Part shown: positions 6,997 through 19,300 of the stretch, piece by piece
Layout of the letters: every line of letters begins with the position of its first letter
Numbering within the stretch: position 1 is the first letter of the stretch
DNA from: Basidiobolus ranarum
Lineage: Eukaryota > Basidiobolomycota > Basidiobolomycetes > Basidiobolales
Direction: 5' to 3'
DNA: 22,283 nucleotides
Assembly: GCA_040143965.1 (NCBI GenBank)
Contig: JASJQH010007064.1
Coordinates: forward strand, 1-22,283
Position numbers and translations under genes: made by a program
The notes under the pieces: generated by a model
Seen by the model: only the letters and a program-made list of their open reading frames with translations
The model's database searches: none
Told to the model about the DNA's origin: nothing

Positions 6997-9327
6997 ATGC
7001 TTCGCTATTTACGCTGTTCGAATAACTCTTTCAGAGGTCAATCCTTTGCACACATACAAAGGAATGCCTCCTTGGCAACACGTTCAACTGCACAAAGAGT
7101 AGCTCGTACACCTCTGATTCGAGCCGACATTTACGCTATTAATAGAGTACGATTGTCTACCGTTTCAAAGCTACGCTCATTAACGTCTTTACAGACAAGT
7201 GACTTAACCAGACTATCTCTCAGTTTCAATGTTGATCCAATACCTAAACCTACATTACTCAGACAAAATCTGGACTCAAAAACCGTAGAGGAACATAAAG
7301 AGCGTTCACTAATTGTTAGAATTATTCACCAATTCCGTAACGTTTTATCTATTTATATATTTGAACCTATAAGAATTTCTTGTAGGTTCGTTTATCTATT
7401 GATAGTATTTGTCCCACTGGTTGTCACCGCACCCGTAGTATTCCTTGGAAAAAGGAATCCGGAAAGAGAGAATGAAACCACAGGTTCCTTATGGTGGTAC
7501 GACTTTGTGGTATTACAGATGGAACGCGCTGGGCCTACTTTTATTAAAGTAAGCACCATCGAATGTATAGATAGAAACCATGGTCGAACCTATTGGAAAT
7601 GTTTGATTAACGATGAATTATCTGAATATTTCTTTAGCTATCTCAATGGGCTGCTTCCAGATCCGACCTATTTTCTGCGGAATTCTGTCGAGTCTTATCC
7701 AAGTTACACAACAAAGTTGATCCACATCCTTGGTCACATACTAAGCGTAGTATAGAAGCGGCATTTGGCGGACGTTTGATGGATGAGGTCTTTGAGGAGT
7801 TTGACAAGCAACCCATCGGCATAGGTGCTATAGCTCAAGTAATTATAGAGATTCACATATCTTCAAGGAATTACGAGAGTGCTAACCTATTTGTACAAGG
7901 TATACAAAGCACGTATCAAGCCTGGCATCTATGGAATGGCAATTGACTCTGCGGATGATGGAAGCTTCAACCACGAGGAAAGTGTTGAAGTAGCCATCAA
8001 AGTTCTTCATCCTAGAGTAGACAAACTAATTACAAGAGATCTCAAGATCATGATGTTCTTTGGAAGACTATTAAACTGGATACCAGCATTACATTGGTTA
8101 AGTATTCCGGAAGAGATTCATGTATTCGGAGATATGATGCAAAAGCAATTAGATTTAAGGTTGGAAGCGGAGAATATGTTGAAATTTCGAAAGAATTTCG
8201 CACAGATCCCAAGCATCGATTTCTCAAGACCATGGAATGCTTTTGTGTCGAAGAATGTCTTGGTACAGAATTATATTTATGGGATACCCTTGAAGCTATT
8301 CATGAATTCTAAGGTGAATTCCGTATACGATGAAAAGATCGCAAATATAGGTAATTCTCTCCCATATTCTTAATATACTTGACACTTGTTTAACGACGCT
8401 TTTCACGCAGGGTTGAATGGCTTTCTGGTAAGAGTTTCTGATAGTCATAGCTGATAACCGTGTGCATAGCTGATAACCGTGTGCCAACATAAACCTAACC
8501 GATTTCTACAGCATATGTTAATCTACGACAACTTTATCCATGCTGATCTACACCCTGGTAACATCATGGTGAAGTTCTACCAACCATCTACGAAAACCAT
8601 TGGTGACAGAATAATTGAGAAATTCAAGCCATCGAAAATAATGGACGAGTCCGATGATATTATCAAGAATCTGCTTTCAGTCAAAGACTCTCCAGATGAA
8701 TGGAAGGCTCAGTTACTCTCGTTGTTTGAACACGGATACCAACCACAGGTGATCTTCTTGGATACCGGACTGGTGACCACATTGGATGATAAAAATCGAC
8801 GCGACTTCTTGGACCTGTTTAGAGCGATTGCTGGGTTTGATGGGTACAGGGCTGGTGAGTTGATGATTGAGAGATGCCGCACTCCAGAGGTGGTGATCGA
8901 TCCCCAAGGGTTTGCGCATAAAGTAGAAGATTTGGTGAATCGAGTCAGATCAGTTACATTCCAATTGTCAAAAGTCGATGTCTCCCAGATTCTAATATCA
9001 GTTCTCTCGATGATTCGTGAGCATCACGTTAAGTTAGAAGGGGATTTCATCAATGTGGTTATTAGTATACTTATATTAGAGGGGATCGGAAGAAAGCTCG
9101 ATCCTGAATTGGATATACTTAAAGAGGCTGTACCTATCCTAAGAGGATTAGGTACCCAAGGTAATGGAAGAGCAGTTTTGGAGGAGATGAAAGAGCTGCC
9201 TACAGGAGGTGGCTGGTGGTTAAAGACATGGTTCCTACTAGAGGCACGCAAATTCTGGATGGACGCGTTAGCATTCAAAACTGAGCAGGAACTATTTGGA
9301 GAATTCGCCTATGTTGATCTCCTTTGA
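6997..9327 (+). CDS. ABC1/UbiB atypical kinase-like protein, ADCK2/Cqd1 type, mitochondrial
   Basis: Five inferred exons: 6997-7548, 7638-7838, 7900-8350, a 17-nt microexon 8411-8427, and 8512-9327, giving 678 residues. The N-terminus is Arg/Ser-rich with no acidic residues at first (MLRYLRCSNNSFRGQ), a mitochondrial presequence pattern. A membrane span lies at about 131-150. The UbiB-type core follows: GPTFIKLSQWAASRSDLF (about 179-196), PIGIGAIAQVYKA, VAIKV with the invariant Lys near 285, HADLHPGN at about 417-424, and FLDTG at about 489-493 as the metal-binding DFG equivalent. The spacing of HPGN to DTG (about 65 residues) includes a charged insert. ABC1 proteins support coenzyme Q and lipid metabolism; yeast Cqd1, the ADCK2 relative, affects CoQ distribution at the inner membrane. 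The usual KxGQ motif reads KLSQ here. Assignment to the ADCK2 branch rests on PIGxGxxAQVYKA and the N-terminal span. Confidence 0.9.
8446..8483 (+). repeat. Perfect 19-bp tandem duplication inside an intron
   Basis: CATAGCTGATAACCGTGTG occurs at 8446-8464 and again at 8465-8483, inside intron 4 of the ABC1-like gene (8428-8511). The two copies are identical, so the duplication looks recent. Confidence 0.9.
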
Positions 9328-9866
9328 CCTATGTTTAGTTTGTATGTATATATATCTACATATCTTTAGATTTATAACTGAGCAATCGTTTAGAATAAAT
9401 CATTTATATTATATTCAGCAATCAACGCTGGAGTCGCATGTACTTGCACTCTTGAATGCTATGTTCGTAAAGCTTCTCATCACTCCATGATAATTAGAAG
9501 GCCATAGAGTCGAACAGCAACAAGGTTATTCTTAGTGTGGAGATGCATTTGCCCAAAATCCATGTATTTTGATGCATACCCCTTTGACGGTATGTTTATC
9601 TACACGAATAATCCCCGAATTTGACATTGTATTCCGCATAGAGCTGTGAAGGCTATAACGCGTAGAAATGCCAGGTAAACTACCTCAGAGGCTAGGATAT
9701 TTCCTGAGCTTATCGTAAGATTTTAAACACAGGAAGTGAACTAGATAAAAAGGATACAGCTGGTGAGATAGGAATTGAAGTGTATCATCTCGTCCAGGAT
9801 CATATCGTAGTCAAGTGAACATTTCGCTTCCTAGATAAGATTCCAAGCAACATAAGCCATTGAAAT
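9328..9866. other. Intergenic: ABC1-like 3' end and subtilase promoter
   Basis: A 539-bp AT-rich spacer between two plus-strand genes. I see no gene, RNA or clear core promoter element in it. Confidence 0.5.
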
Positions 9867-11450
9867 ATGAGGATACTATTACCAAATACCACCACCACCG
9901 CCATCATTACAACCACTTCCATCTTATTTCTTCACAGTGTGGTATCACTCGTAACTCCCAGCCAAGATTTTCTTTTGTCAGAGCAATCAGTAAATAATGC
10001 CAATTACATAGTTAAACTAATATCCCTGCCCACTGACAACTGGCCATTCGCGACTACTGGCGAGGCTAATACGATTGGTGGAAGATTTCATTATATGTTT
10101 GGGAATTATTCGCAGGCAACATTAGATTTTCTCCAGAGTCACCCATTAGTTGACTATATTGAGAAGAATACCGTAGTCAAAGCAACAGCCTACGAGAAGA
10201 ATCCACCTAGTTGGGTAAGTTTCATTTAAATATACTTCTTAGCCATAGAGATACCAGTATGTTTATGACTGTGACTCATTTCCAGGGCCTTGATAGAATT
10301 GATCAAGAGACTTTTCCTTTGGATCAAGCTTATAATTACCCGGACTCCGGTGGTGAAGGAGTGGACGTATTTGTGATTGACACGTTGGTTTCTTGTTTAC
10401 CACTGACAATTCATGTTTCTTACTCTAATCATTCAATATCAGTGGTATATATGTAGAACATCAAGACTTTGACGGCCGAGCCAAGTGGGGTGTCACTGTC
10501 ATCAACTCGCCAAGCACCGATTTGAATGGTCATGGAACTTTTACTGCGGCCATCATTGGTGGTAGGACATTTGGTGTGGCCAAAAAGGCTTCACTTTATG
10601 CCGTTAAAGTAAGTATCTTTCTGAATGATCCATAGAGCCAATCCAACATCTAATCACCATCTCTGATAGGCTTTAAACTCCGAAGGCGAAGGAAGTACCC
10701 TCACTTTACTGAAGGGTCTGCAGTATGTTAGTCAAATGCACCAATTGAAAGCGAACAAAAAGACAATAGTGAAGTGAGTGAAATTTTACCAAACATTGAT
10801 TCTCAGGTGAGAGACTAAATAACTTTATGGGGAATAGTTTATCCTTGGGGACAGCTTACAATCGAGTCATCAATGAGGCGGTGAATATTGCTGTTGAAGA
10901 AGGGATAGTCGTAGTGGTAAATATTGATTCATCTCCCATACAATTGTTTACTAAATCACTGGCTAACTCATGAATCCAGGTGGCCGCTGGGAATGGAATC
11001 AATGGAATTGATGGACAAGATGCATGTCGGTTTTCACCTGCTTCTGCGTCAGAGGTGATAGCAGTCGGGTCTACACAAATCAACGATGCAGTCAGTGTCT
11101 TTTCCAATTATGGGCCATGTGTGACCGTATACGCACCCGGAGACTCAGTCACATCGGCATTTGTTGGATCCCCAATAGCAACGACCACACTTTCGGGGAC
11201 ATCATTTGCAGCACCCCATGTATCAGGGGTAGCAGCATTAATATTAGGGAACTCCACCAATGCATTAACTCCAAGAGAAGTGAAAGATCGAATTCTAGCT
11301 ATAGCCACCAAGAATTCCATCAAAAATTTACCAGTAGATTCCCCTAATTTATTACTCAATAATAGAATTGAGAATTATTTTTCTAGTACTGGGAATACTT
11401 TAAAAATTCCCACCTTAATTTTATTTATGCTAATTATGGTTATTTATTAA
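9867..11450 (+). CDS. Subtilisin-like serine protease (S8A, proteinase K type), possibly GPI-anchored
   Basis: Six inferred exons: 9867-10214, 10286-10383, 10443-10608, 10670-10773, 10838-10916 and 10980-11450, giving 421 residues. An N-terminal hydrophobic stretch (about residues 11-27, after a Thr-rich segment) looks like a signal peptide. Residues around 46-108 (NYIVKLI to VDYIEKN) match the inhibitor I9 propeptide. The mature start is near SWGLDRID. The catalytic triad is complete: Asp148 in VFVIDTG, His179 in NGHGT and Ser340 in SGTSFAAPHVSG, with the oxyanion-hole Asn270 in VAAGN. Such enzymes degrade extracellular or vacuolar protein. Unlike proteinase K, the chain ends in a small-residue patch (SSTGN) and then a hydrophobic tail IPTLILFMLIMVIY that stops without a cytosolic segment, which resembles a GPI-attachment signal. 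Intron 2 uses an atypical GTTGGT donor, supported by restoration of the DTG motif. Confidence 0.92.
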
Positions 11451-11913
11451 TTAAACTAGGCGTGTATATTGAAGTGTAGATTGAATATGGATACCAACAT
11501 GAATCTTCTTTTTTTTCTGGTTGTGCAATGCTTTAATATATATATCAAAGAGAAAGGTCAAAGAGAAATGTGTTCAAGTATGATTATGAATTGTGGGGTT
11601 ATAAAATGGAATTTGAATTTGATATCGCTGCCATGAGAGTATTGCAACCCCTGTCGTTTTAATTCGGTACATACATTATCAAGAAATATCTACTGAAGAA
11701 TATCAGCCTCAAATTATAGTAAGGATAGAGCAATAAGGAGGTGAAAGTATTGAAAATCAAGTGGGAATGCTCCAAAGAAATACCGTATTCATATACAACC
11801 AAATAATCTGGTCCAACCAAAGTTTAAAATGTTCAAGTTCTCGGTGTGCTTTGCTAAAATAAAAATGGCATTAAACATTAATGGGGCTTCAATCAAATCG
11901 ATTTTTGGATGGT
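11451..11913. other. Convergent 3' intergenic region
   Basis: A 463-bp AT-rich spacer between the 3' ends of the subtilase (plus) and the zinc-cluster regulator (minus). A T-run at about 11509-11517 is the only notable feature. No gene is seen. Confidence 0.5.
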
Positions 11914-14700
11914 TTAAACTACCTCAGTAGAAATATAGTTGGAGGATCCACTCGTAATATTGTTCTGGATACGTGGGTTCATATTGGCAGATATGGACGG
12001 TGAAGATGATACGGACGAATATTGATATAGCATCGAAAGTTTTGATGTTTGTGACTGACTCAAGTCATTTATCGAACCACGGTATTGCCCAGATTCGGTT
12101 GCTTTTGAAGGTCCAGTTAGATGTAGAGCCGAGTTGTTGCCACTTGTTATTGATGATTCTACCATATATTGCCCAACATATTCATTCCATTCATCAAAGT
12201 CAAACGACATTGGAATATCCCATGCAGGTGCACTTCCAGCGCTAATATACTGCTCCAACGTTCTTTGGCTTGCAGAGGAGATCTCGGGCAAAGTGCTTGA
12301 GGGTGTATCCAAGTCGAACACGACACTGGGTACTGCCCCAGTCATAGCATATGGGTCTGGGGCCATTTCAATGTCATAGCTTTCTTGGGTTTCAACGGAA
12401 AGTGGGAGATTTGATTGAAGTGAGCTGTCTATAGGAATATTCAATGGTTCCATATTTCGAGGGTTATCTGGACGATTGGGTCTAACACTAGAATTCTCAC
12501 TAACTAGAGGAGTAGCATTATTCACAAATGTGGAAGAATTTGCTTGAGTTTGAAGGGTGGTCCACTGTGTAGGGATATAAGGATTTATCTCGGTAAGATT
12601 GGGTTCAGACATTGGGTTGTAATGAAGTGATTCAGTTGTTGAAGCAACCGCATTAGAATCTGGCTCGTTCTTCATCTTTTCTAATCCAGATAGTCTAGCT
12701 ACGGAGGTGATTGATGTCATTTCCTCATGAATAACCTTTGGTGGGTTGATTTCGTTATCTACATTTTCTGGTTCAAGACTAATATTTCGAGCAGTTATTA
12801 ATTCCAGTAGCAGCATATGATATTTACCAACGCATCCCCATTTACGCTTGATGTGTTCAAGAACACGGATATTTTGAGCCAAATGCTTTTTCGCTGGATT
12901 AGAAATCCATGGATCAGTGGAGGTTGCATTCAAAAGATGAATCGTACTGGAGGTGAAAATTGGAAACAGCAAGAAGATCGCTGTTTGTTCTAATGCGGGT
13001 GTACTTGAGCAAGCGAGAGCGATCGAGGTAATTCTACTCGCTGCGCTAGTGCATATTGGTAGCGATGGGTAGGGAAATCTATACTCCTCACCCGGCTTGG
13101 GAATATAGGGTCGATGAAGTAAAACAAGTGCGCAATGATACCACATATGTGCATATATCAGTGTGGGGGAGTTGGGTGGCTGATTAGAAGAATACATGGT
13201 TGGATTATACTGTAACCCTTCGGGTAATGAGACTAGCCAAGAATGAAGAACCGAATCAAGCTCCAACAAAATGGACTTGTTCTTCTGCGGGTTATGAGTT
13301 GGCGTTGTCCTAATTGGATAGATTTCGCTCATAATACGTCCAATAATCCCGTTCAACCGAATCACTTGAATGAAGGGCTTTAATGCTAATCCGCTGTCGG
13401 GGGAAACCTCGACTCCTGACTCTACTTTAGTGCTTGGGTCGATGATGGGAAGTGTAGTGTCAAAGTGCCGATCATCGATACAAAGCGGCCTTCCAACACA
13501 AACACCAGCATGTCGGTCTATTTGATAACAGACCCACCATACGCGTTTTCTAGCCTCCTTCTCTTCTCGAGTCAGTCCCTTTATATCCCATTTGTCCGGA
13601 TTCCGATGCAATCCAAGATCTTCAGCCATCCTGATAGCCATTCCACCATAGATCCAAGCTCTCATTCCACTGTGAGTGATGTGTTGATGGATCCCTAACA
13701 GTATCAGTGCTTGGATGTTATCCATGGAACTCATCTCGAAAGTTCGATCCAATAAAACACTCGCTCGCTTATAAAAGATTTCTGGAGATAAGTTCTCATT
13801 TTTCAATATACTCTCTGAAGAGATCAGAATAGAAGAGAGCGCCAGGATGCTGTTGAGCAAAAAAAATGGTGGTTCATCATCTACTTTGTTCAGACGTTCC
13901 AAAAACTCCGCTTTATGGAGTAAAGGAAATATTGGATTAATTTTGCTAAAATAAATTTCGAGAAGATAGCTAAACAACTCTGAAGAAGGTAACAGAGAAG
14001 GATTAAACTCTGAATCTCCAAAACTAGAGAAATTCAGTTTTTCCGGTGAACGAGACCTCATTTTAAGTACTCCATTTTGGTAACGTTCAGATTGTCGAAG
14101 TAAGTAAAAGCCAGAGCTAGTTCCACAGTACCGAACTCGACCGTGATCATCCAATGTCAGTTGTTCTGCTTCATTACTCAACTCTTCCAACTCAGTATCT
14201 TCTCTTTTAGGAGTACTGCTACTATCAGGCGAATTCAAACTAGGCAATGGACTTTCTTGAGGAGGGGAGGTACATACACTGCTAGAAGGTGAGTTATGCT
14301 CAAGTGGTGAGTCTGTAATGGTCTCTTTAGGTTCTCTATATTCTTTATCCGAAGATTTGGTACGTGTTTGTGAGCGTGCGGGGGAGGTGGAAGAAGTGGC
14401 AGTTGGATGATTCTCATCAAGTTTACGTAATTCAGCAACTACGTTTTCAGCAGCACCAGGTTCACCTTGAACAAGGCCTCCCAATATATGCTCCATTCTA
14501 TGTAAACGATTTTCAATTGCCTCGATGTAACCTTTGGGTGGGCCTCGTTTTTTAGTGGCGTCGTTGTAACTACAAGTTGTTCCAATTGTCCTGCAGTTAG
14601 AACATATGGGTTGTGTGCCATCGCAGCGTACTTTTCTTCTCCGACAGTTATCGCAAGCTTTACTGACGCGTTGCCTTTTTTGACTATCATCGATCCCCAT
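11914..14700 (-). CDS. Zn(II)2Cys6 fungal-specific transcription factor
   Basis: A single uninterrupted frame of 928 residues. The N-terminal binuclear zinc cluster has all six cysteines (16, 19, 26, 33, 36, 43) in CDNCRRRKVRCDGTQPIC and the following SNCRTIGTTC, then a basic linker KKRGPPKGYIEAIENRLHRM and a short heptad-like stretch (about 60-75) for dimerisation. A Ser/Thr/Pro-rich linker leads to the middle homology (fungal_trans) domain, about residues 235-500, with YFSKINPIFPLLHKAEFL, AIRMAEDLGLHRNPDKW and EKEARKRVWWVCYQIDRHAG as landmarks. The C-terminal third is rich in Ser, Asn, Thr and Pro, as in activation regions. These proteins bind CGG-containing sites and regulate metabolic genes; the xylanolytic-activator-like subgroup is suggested by the KRGPPKGY linker but the target is unknown. 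It is the only complete gene in the window without an inferred intron. No TATA box is obvious upstream. Confidence 0.95.
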   Translation of the reverse strand: MGIDDSQKRQRVSKACDNCRRRKVRCDGTQPICSNCRTIGTTCSYNDATKKRGPPKGYIEAIENRLHRMEHILGGLVQGEPGAAENVVAELRKLDENHPTATSSTSPARSQTRTKSSDKEYREPKETITDSPLEHNSPSSSVCTSPPQESPLPSLNSPDSSSTPKREDTELEELSNEAEQLTLDDHGRVRYCGTSSGFYLLRQSERYQNGVLKMRSRSPEKLNFSSFGDSEFNPSLLPSSELFSYLLEIYFSKINPIFPLLHKAEFLERLNKVDDEPPFFLLNSILALSSILISSESILKNENLSPEIFYKRASVLLDRTFEMSSMDNIQALILLGIHQHITHSGMRAWIYGGMAIRMAEDLGLHRNPDKWDIKGLTREEKEARKRVWWVCYQIDRHAGVCVGRPLCIDDRHFDTTLPIIDPSTKVESGVEVSPDSGLALKPFIQVIRLNGIIGRIMSEIYPIRTTPTHNPQKNKSILLELDSVLHSWLVSLPEGLQYNPTMYSSNQPPNSPTLIYAHMWYHCALVLLHRPYIPKPGEEYRFPYPSLPICTSAASRITSIALACSSTPALEQTAIFLLFPIFTSSTIHLLNATSTDPWISNPAKKHLAQNIRVLEHIKRKWGCVGKYHMLLLELITARNISLEPENVDNEINPPKVIHEEMTSITSVARLSGLEKMKNEPDSNAVASTTESLHYNPMSEPNLTEINPYIPTQWTTLQTQANSSTFVNNATPLVSENSSVRPNRPDNPRNMEPLNIPIDSSLQSNLPLSVETQESYDIEMAPDPYAMTGAVPSVVFDLDTPSSTLPEISSASQRTLEQYISAGSAPAWDIPMSFDFDEWNEYVGQYMVESSITSGNNSALHLTGPSKATESGQYRGSINDLSQSQTSKLSMLYQYSSVSSSPSISANMNPRIQNNITSGSSNYISTEVV

Positions 14701-15358
14701 TGTAACCCAAGGAAAATATTGAAAGGATGAGTACTGTTTATCCGTCTCTTAACTTACGAGCCTATAAGAAAAATATGAATTGGTTGACTAAAAGTTGTAA
14801 GATTGATACCAAGATAGCTTGTAAAGGTTAAGCAAATGGGTGACGCCGAATTATTTCGTGAGTATAATTCCAAATCAAACAACGTGGAAGTGCACTTAAA
14901 GTATTTCGCTATTAGAATGCAGAGAGAAAACGAAATCTAAAGCTGATTAGTAAGAAGGTACTGAGATTAAGTTTACCCCAAAATATGACTGTAAAATAAT
15001 AACTTTAAACTAGATTAATTTTTATAATAAATGTCCTATAAAATTATACAATTCGTCAATTTAATGGTAACTAAACGGAATCATCATCACTTTGTCTTGT
15101 AGTTCCTTGCCAACATCAACAATTTCCTACTGGCCTTCAACTTTTAGGGTTAGGGCTAACTACAAGCAACTTAACAACCCACACAGGCAACAATGAATAT
15201 TGCTACAAATTCACTTCAATAAATATCATCCACTGACAACATGAAATTGTTAGTAGAAATAAGAATACATCTAGCAGCCATAGACTCGTGTTTCAGATTA
15301 AATCATACGCATAGTATATTAAAAGAATATATCACAATACATCTAAAATATTGGTGCT
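14701..15358. promoter_or_regulatory. Intergenic, upstream of the zinc-cluster gene
   Basis: A 658-bp spacer between the zinc-cluster start and the REX1-B-like stop. It contains a perfect TTAGGGTTAGGG at 15144-15155, about 445 bp upstream of the zinc-cluster ATG. A lone donor-like GTAAGT on the minus strand (14752-14757) could mark a leader intron, but no convincing acceptor precedes the ATG. No other gene is visible. Confidence 0.5.
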
Positions 15359-15914
15359 TTATAACTCCGCTACGGCGTTTTGAACTTCCTCCAGGGTATC
15401 GTTAATTGATTCGACCACAACTTCCAACAACTCCTCGGTTTCTTTAACGACTTCACTGTAGTCTTTTTCTCCTTGAATATTTTCTCTGTTGAAGATTTGG
15501 TATTTCGCAGTCTAGAAATTTCTTATTAATCTCTGTTTGTCTCGGGTATCGAAAAGGGTTATACTTACAAGTTGTAATTTTTCTCTTTCTAAATTTTGTA
15601 CCAAGCGTAATTGTTCGGCGAAAGCTTCGGCCCCCAATTCAATCAGTTTTGTTTCAATTTCTTGAATATCGTTGGATATCTTTACAAAGCCTGAAGTGAT
15701 CTCTTGACATTTCTCGTTATACGCTTCATAAGATACCTTTTCCTCGACATATTCTTTATAAATCCTAGAAACGATTTGACTTGATTAGGGAGATTTGGAA
15801 GCAAAATAGGTTGAAATAATTGACCCACTTATCGAATACATGATACCACTGTGTTCTTTCACCTTGAAGGTTTTTGAACTTGATTATTAGTTGAAGGATC
15901 TGGTCGTTCGACAT
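15359..15914 (-). CDS. REX1-B-like (required for excision 1-B domain) protein
   Basis: Three inferred exons, right to left: 15829-15914, 15569-15764 and 15359-15511, giving 144 residues, separated by introns of 64 and 57 nt. The start MSNDQILQLIIKFKNLQGER leads to a mainly helical protein with the pattern W/Y-x(2)-F-x-x-I/Y-x-E-Y, YEAYNEKCQEITSGFVKIS, IQEIETKLIELG, and LRLVQNLEREKLQLTAKYQ, then an acidic Val/Glu-rich C-terminus. The order 'LQxER, YxxYNxxCxxIT, FxxIS, lQxxExxKLxLTA' matches my recollection of the DNA-repair REX1-B family (named from Chlamydomonas; human REX1BD). The biochemical role in that family is poorly defined. The gene is head-to-head with the mitochondrial LysRS gene across 197 bp, suggesting a shared promoter. 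Confidence 0.75.
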
Positions 15915-16111
15915 GGTAACTGACTAAGGATATTTCAGAATTCGCTAGTGCAAAAGGTGGATTCTTTATTTCATAAGAAATTACCCATGATAATCATAAT
16001 TCGATCTGAATTTAAATGCCATGATATTCCAAAGTCCCAAGTTGATAAGCCAACCATAGAAATTTGATTTTTTACTCATTCGGTAGTCTCGACAGATAGT
16101 TCCTAACGATC
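15915..16111. promoter_or_regulatory. Compact divergent promoter, REX1-B-like and LysRS
   Basis: Only 197 bp separates the two divergent start codons, so the core promoters must lie in or overlap this AT-rich spacer. No TATA box is evident. Confidence 0.5.
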
Positions 16112-18419
<2,308 letters not shown>

Positions 18420-19300
18420 ACTTTTGGTCGCTAATCACTCAACATAGTATTTATTATAATAAATCCATATCAAGACTAACAATAACCCTAACAATAACCC
18501 TCCATCTATATTCGGACGCCAATGAGCCTATATATAACCCATCTAAATCTTGCTCTCGATTAACTTGCCCATCTTGGTATGATGAGATTGAGATCAGGAA
18601 ACCTTCTTTCGGCTTCGCTTTCGGGAGAAATGTAGTCTTAGTTTAGTCTCGACGGTGATACGCGCTTTATGACCCAGGTGCTTGTTAGAGATAGACTCCT
18701 TAACTAGAGCATATGTTAGTATGGCTGTGGTTGTGTGAGCTATTTCACAGACCCTTATGTGCGACTATGTCTCTCGATGAGTCACAAGTAGAGCGTCAAG
18801 TATGAGCTTGTCACCATATTACCACTACGTTCATCATGTCAGCTAATATTGTGAAGTTTTGCGTAAGTGATACAAACTGAGTAGTATATGCTTATTCAGA
18901 AAGGCGGTTTGAACTTTCGATGTTTTCGCCATCAGAGAACCCACATCGGTCTTTTAGCAATCCAATCCTAAGATTCGGAATAGGAAATGTCAATGAGATT
19001 TTAGCTTTGGCGAATGAAGCAATCTAAGCGAATGATGTGACTTCTCCATGGCCAATCCGATTAGAATCAGATGGTGAAAATTTTGTCATTTCAATAGAAT
19101 CGCAACTATATAAATATTCTTGCGTTACGACGGTACGGATACACTGTGATCAATGAGGATACGCAACATTCAACTTGCACAATCCACGCAAAATTCCAAA
19201 TAATGTCGCAATCTCTCGCACTTGTTCATATAAATACCAACCAGAGACCCTCAATAACCTCATCCTTCCCCACGATTCATTCCTTGGGTCCTTTCATACA
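18420..19300. other. Intergenic: LysRS 3' end and permease promoter
   Basis: An 881-bp spacer between plus-strand genes. AACAATAACCC-type repeats with TAACCCTAAC at 18483-18492 lie 64 bp after the LysRS stop. A short GC-richer stretch at about 18600-18640 could form a hairpin. The permease core promoter is at the right end. No RNA gene is recognised. Confidence 0.5.
19052..19115 (+). promoter_or_regulatory. CCAAT and TATA elements of the permease gene
   Basis: CCAAT at 19052-19056 and TATATAAAT at 19107-19115 are spaced about 50 bp apart, with the TATA box about 185 bp upstream of the chosen ATG at 19301. This is a normal core promoter arrangement and implies a 5' leader of about 150 nt. Confidence 0.5.

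Noticed and set aside
14752-14757. Leader intron of the zinc-cluster gene
   Set aside because: The GTAAGT donor has no acceptor at a usual distance before the ATG; the next good AG falls inside the coding start and would remove it without an upstream ATG to replace it.
18575-18800. GC-richer stretch with an ATGATGA motif and possible hairpin
   Set aside because: No D box at a sensible distance, no tRNA-like A and B boxes, and no open frame; left as plain intergenic DNA.
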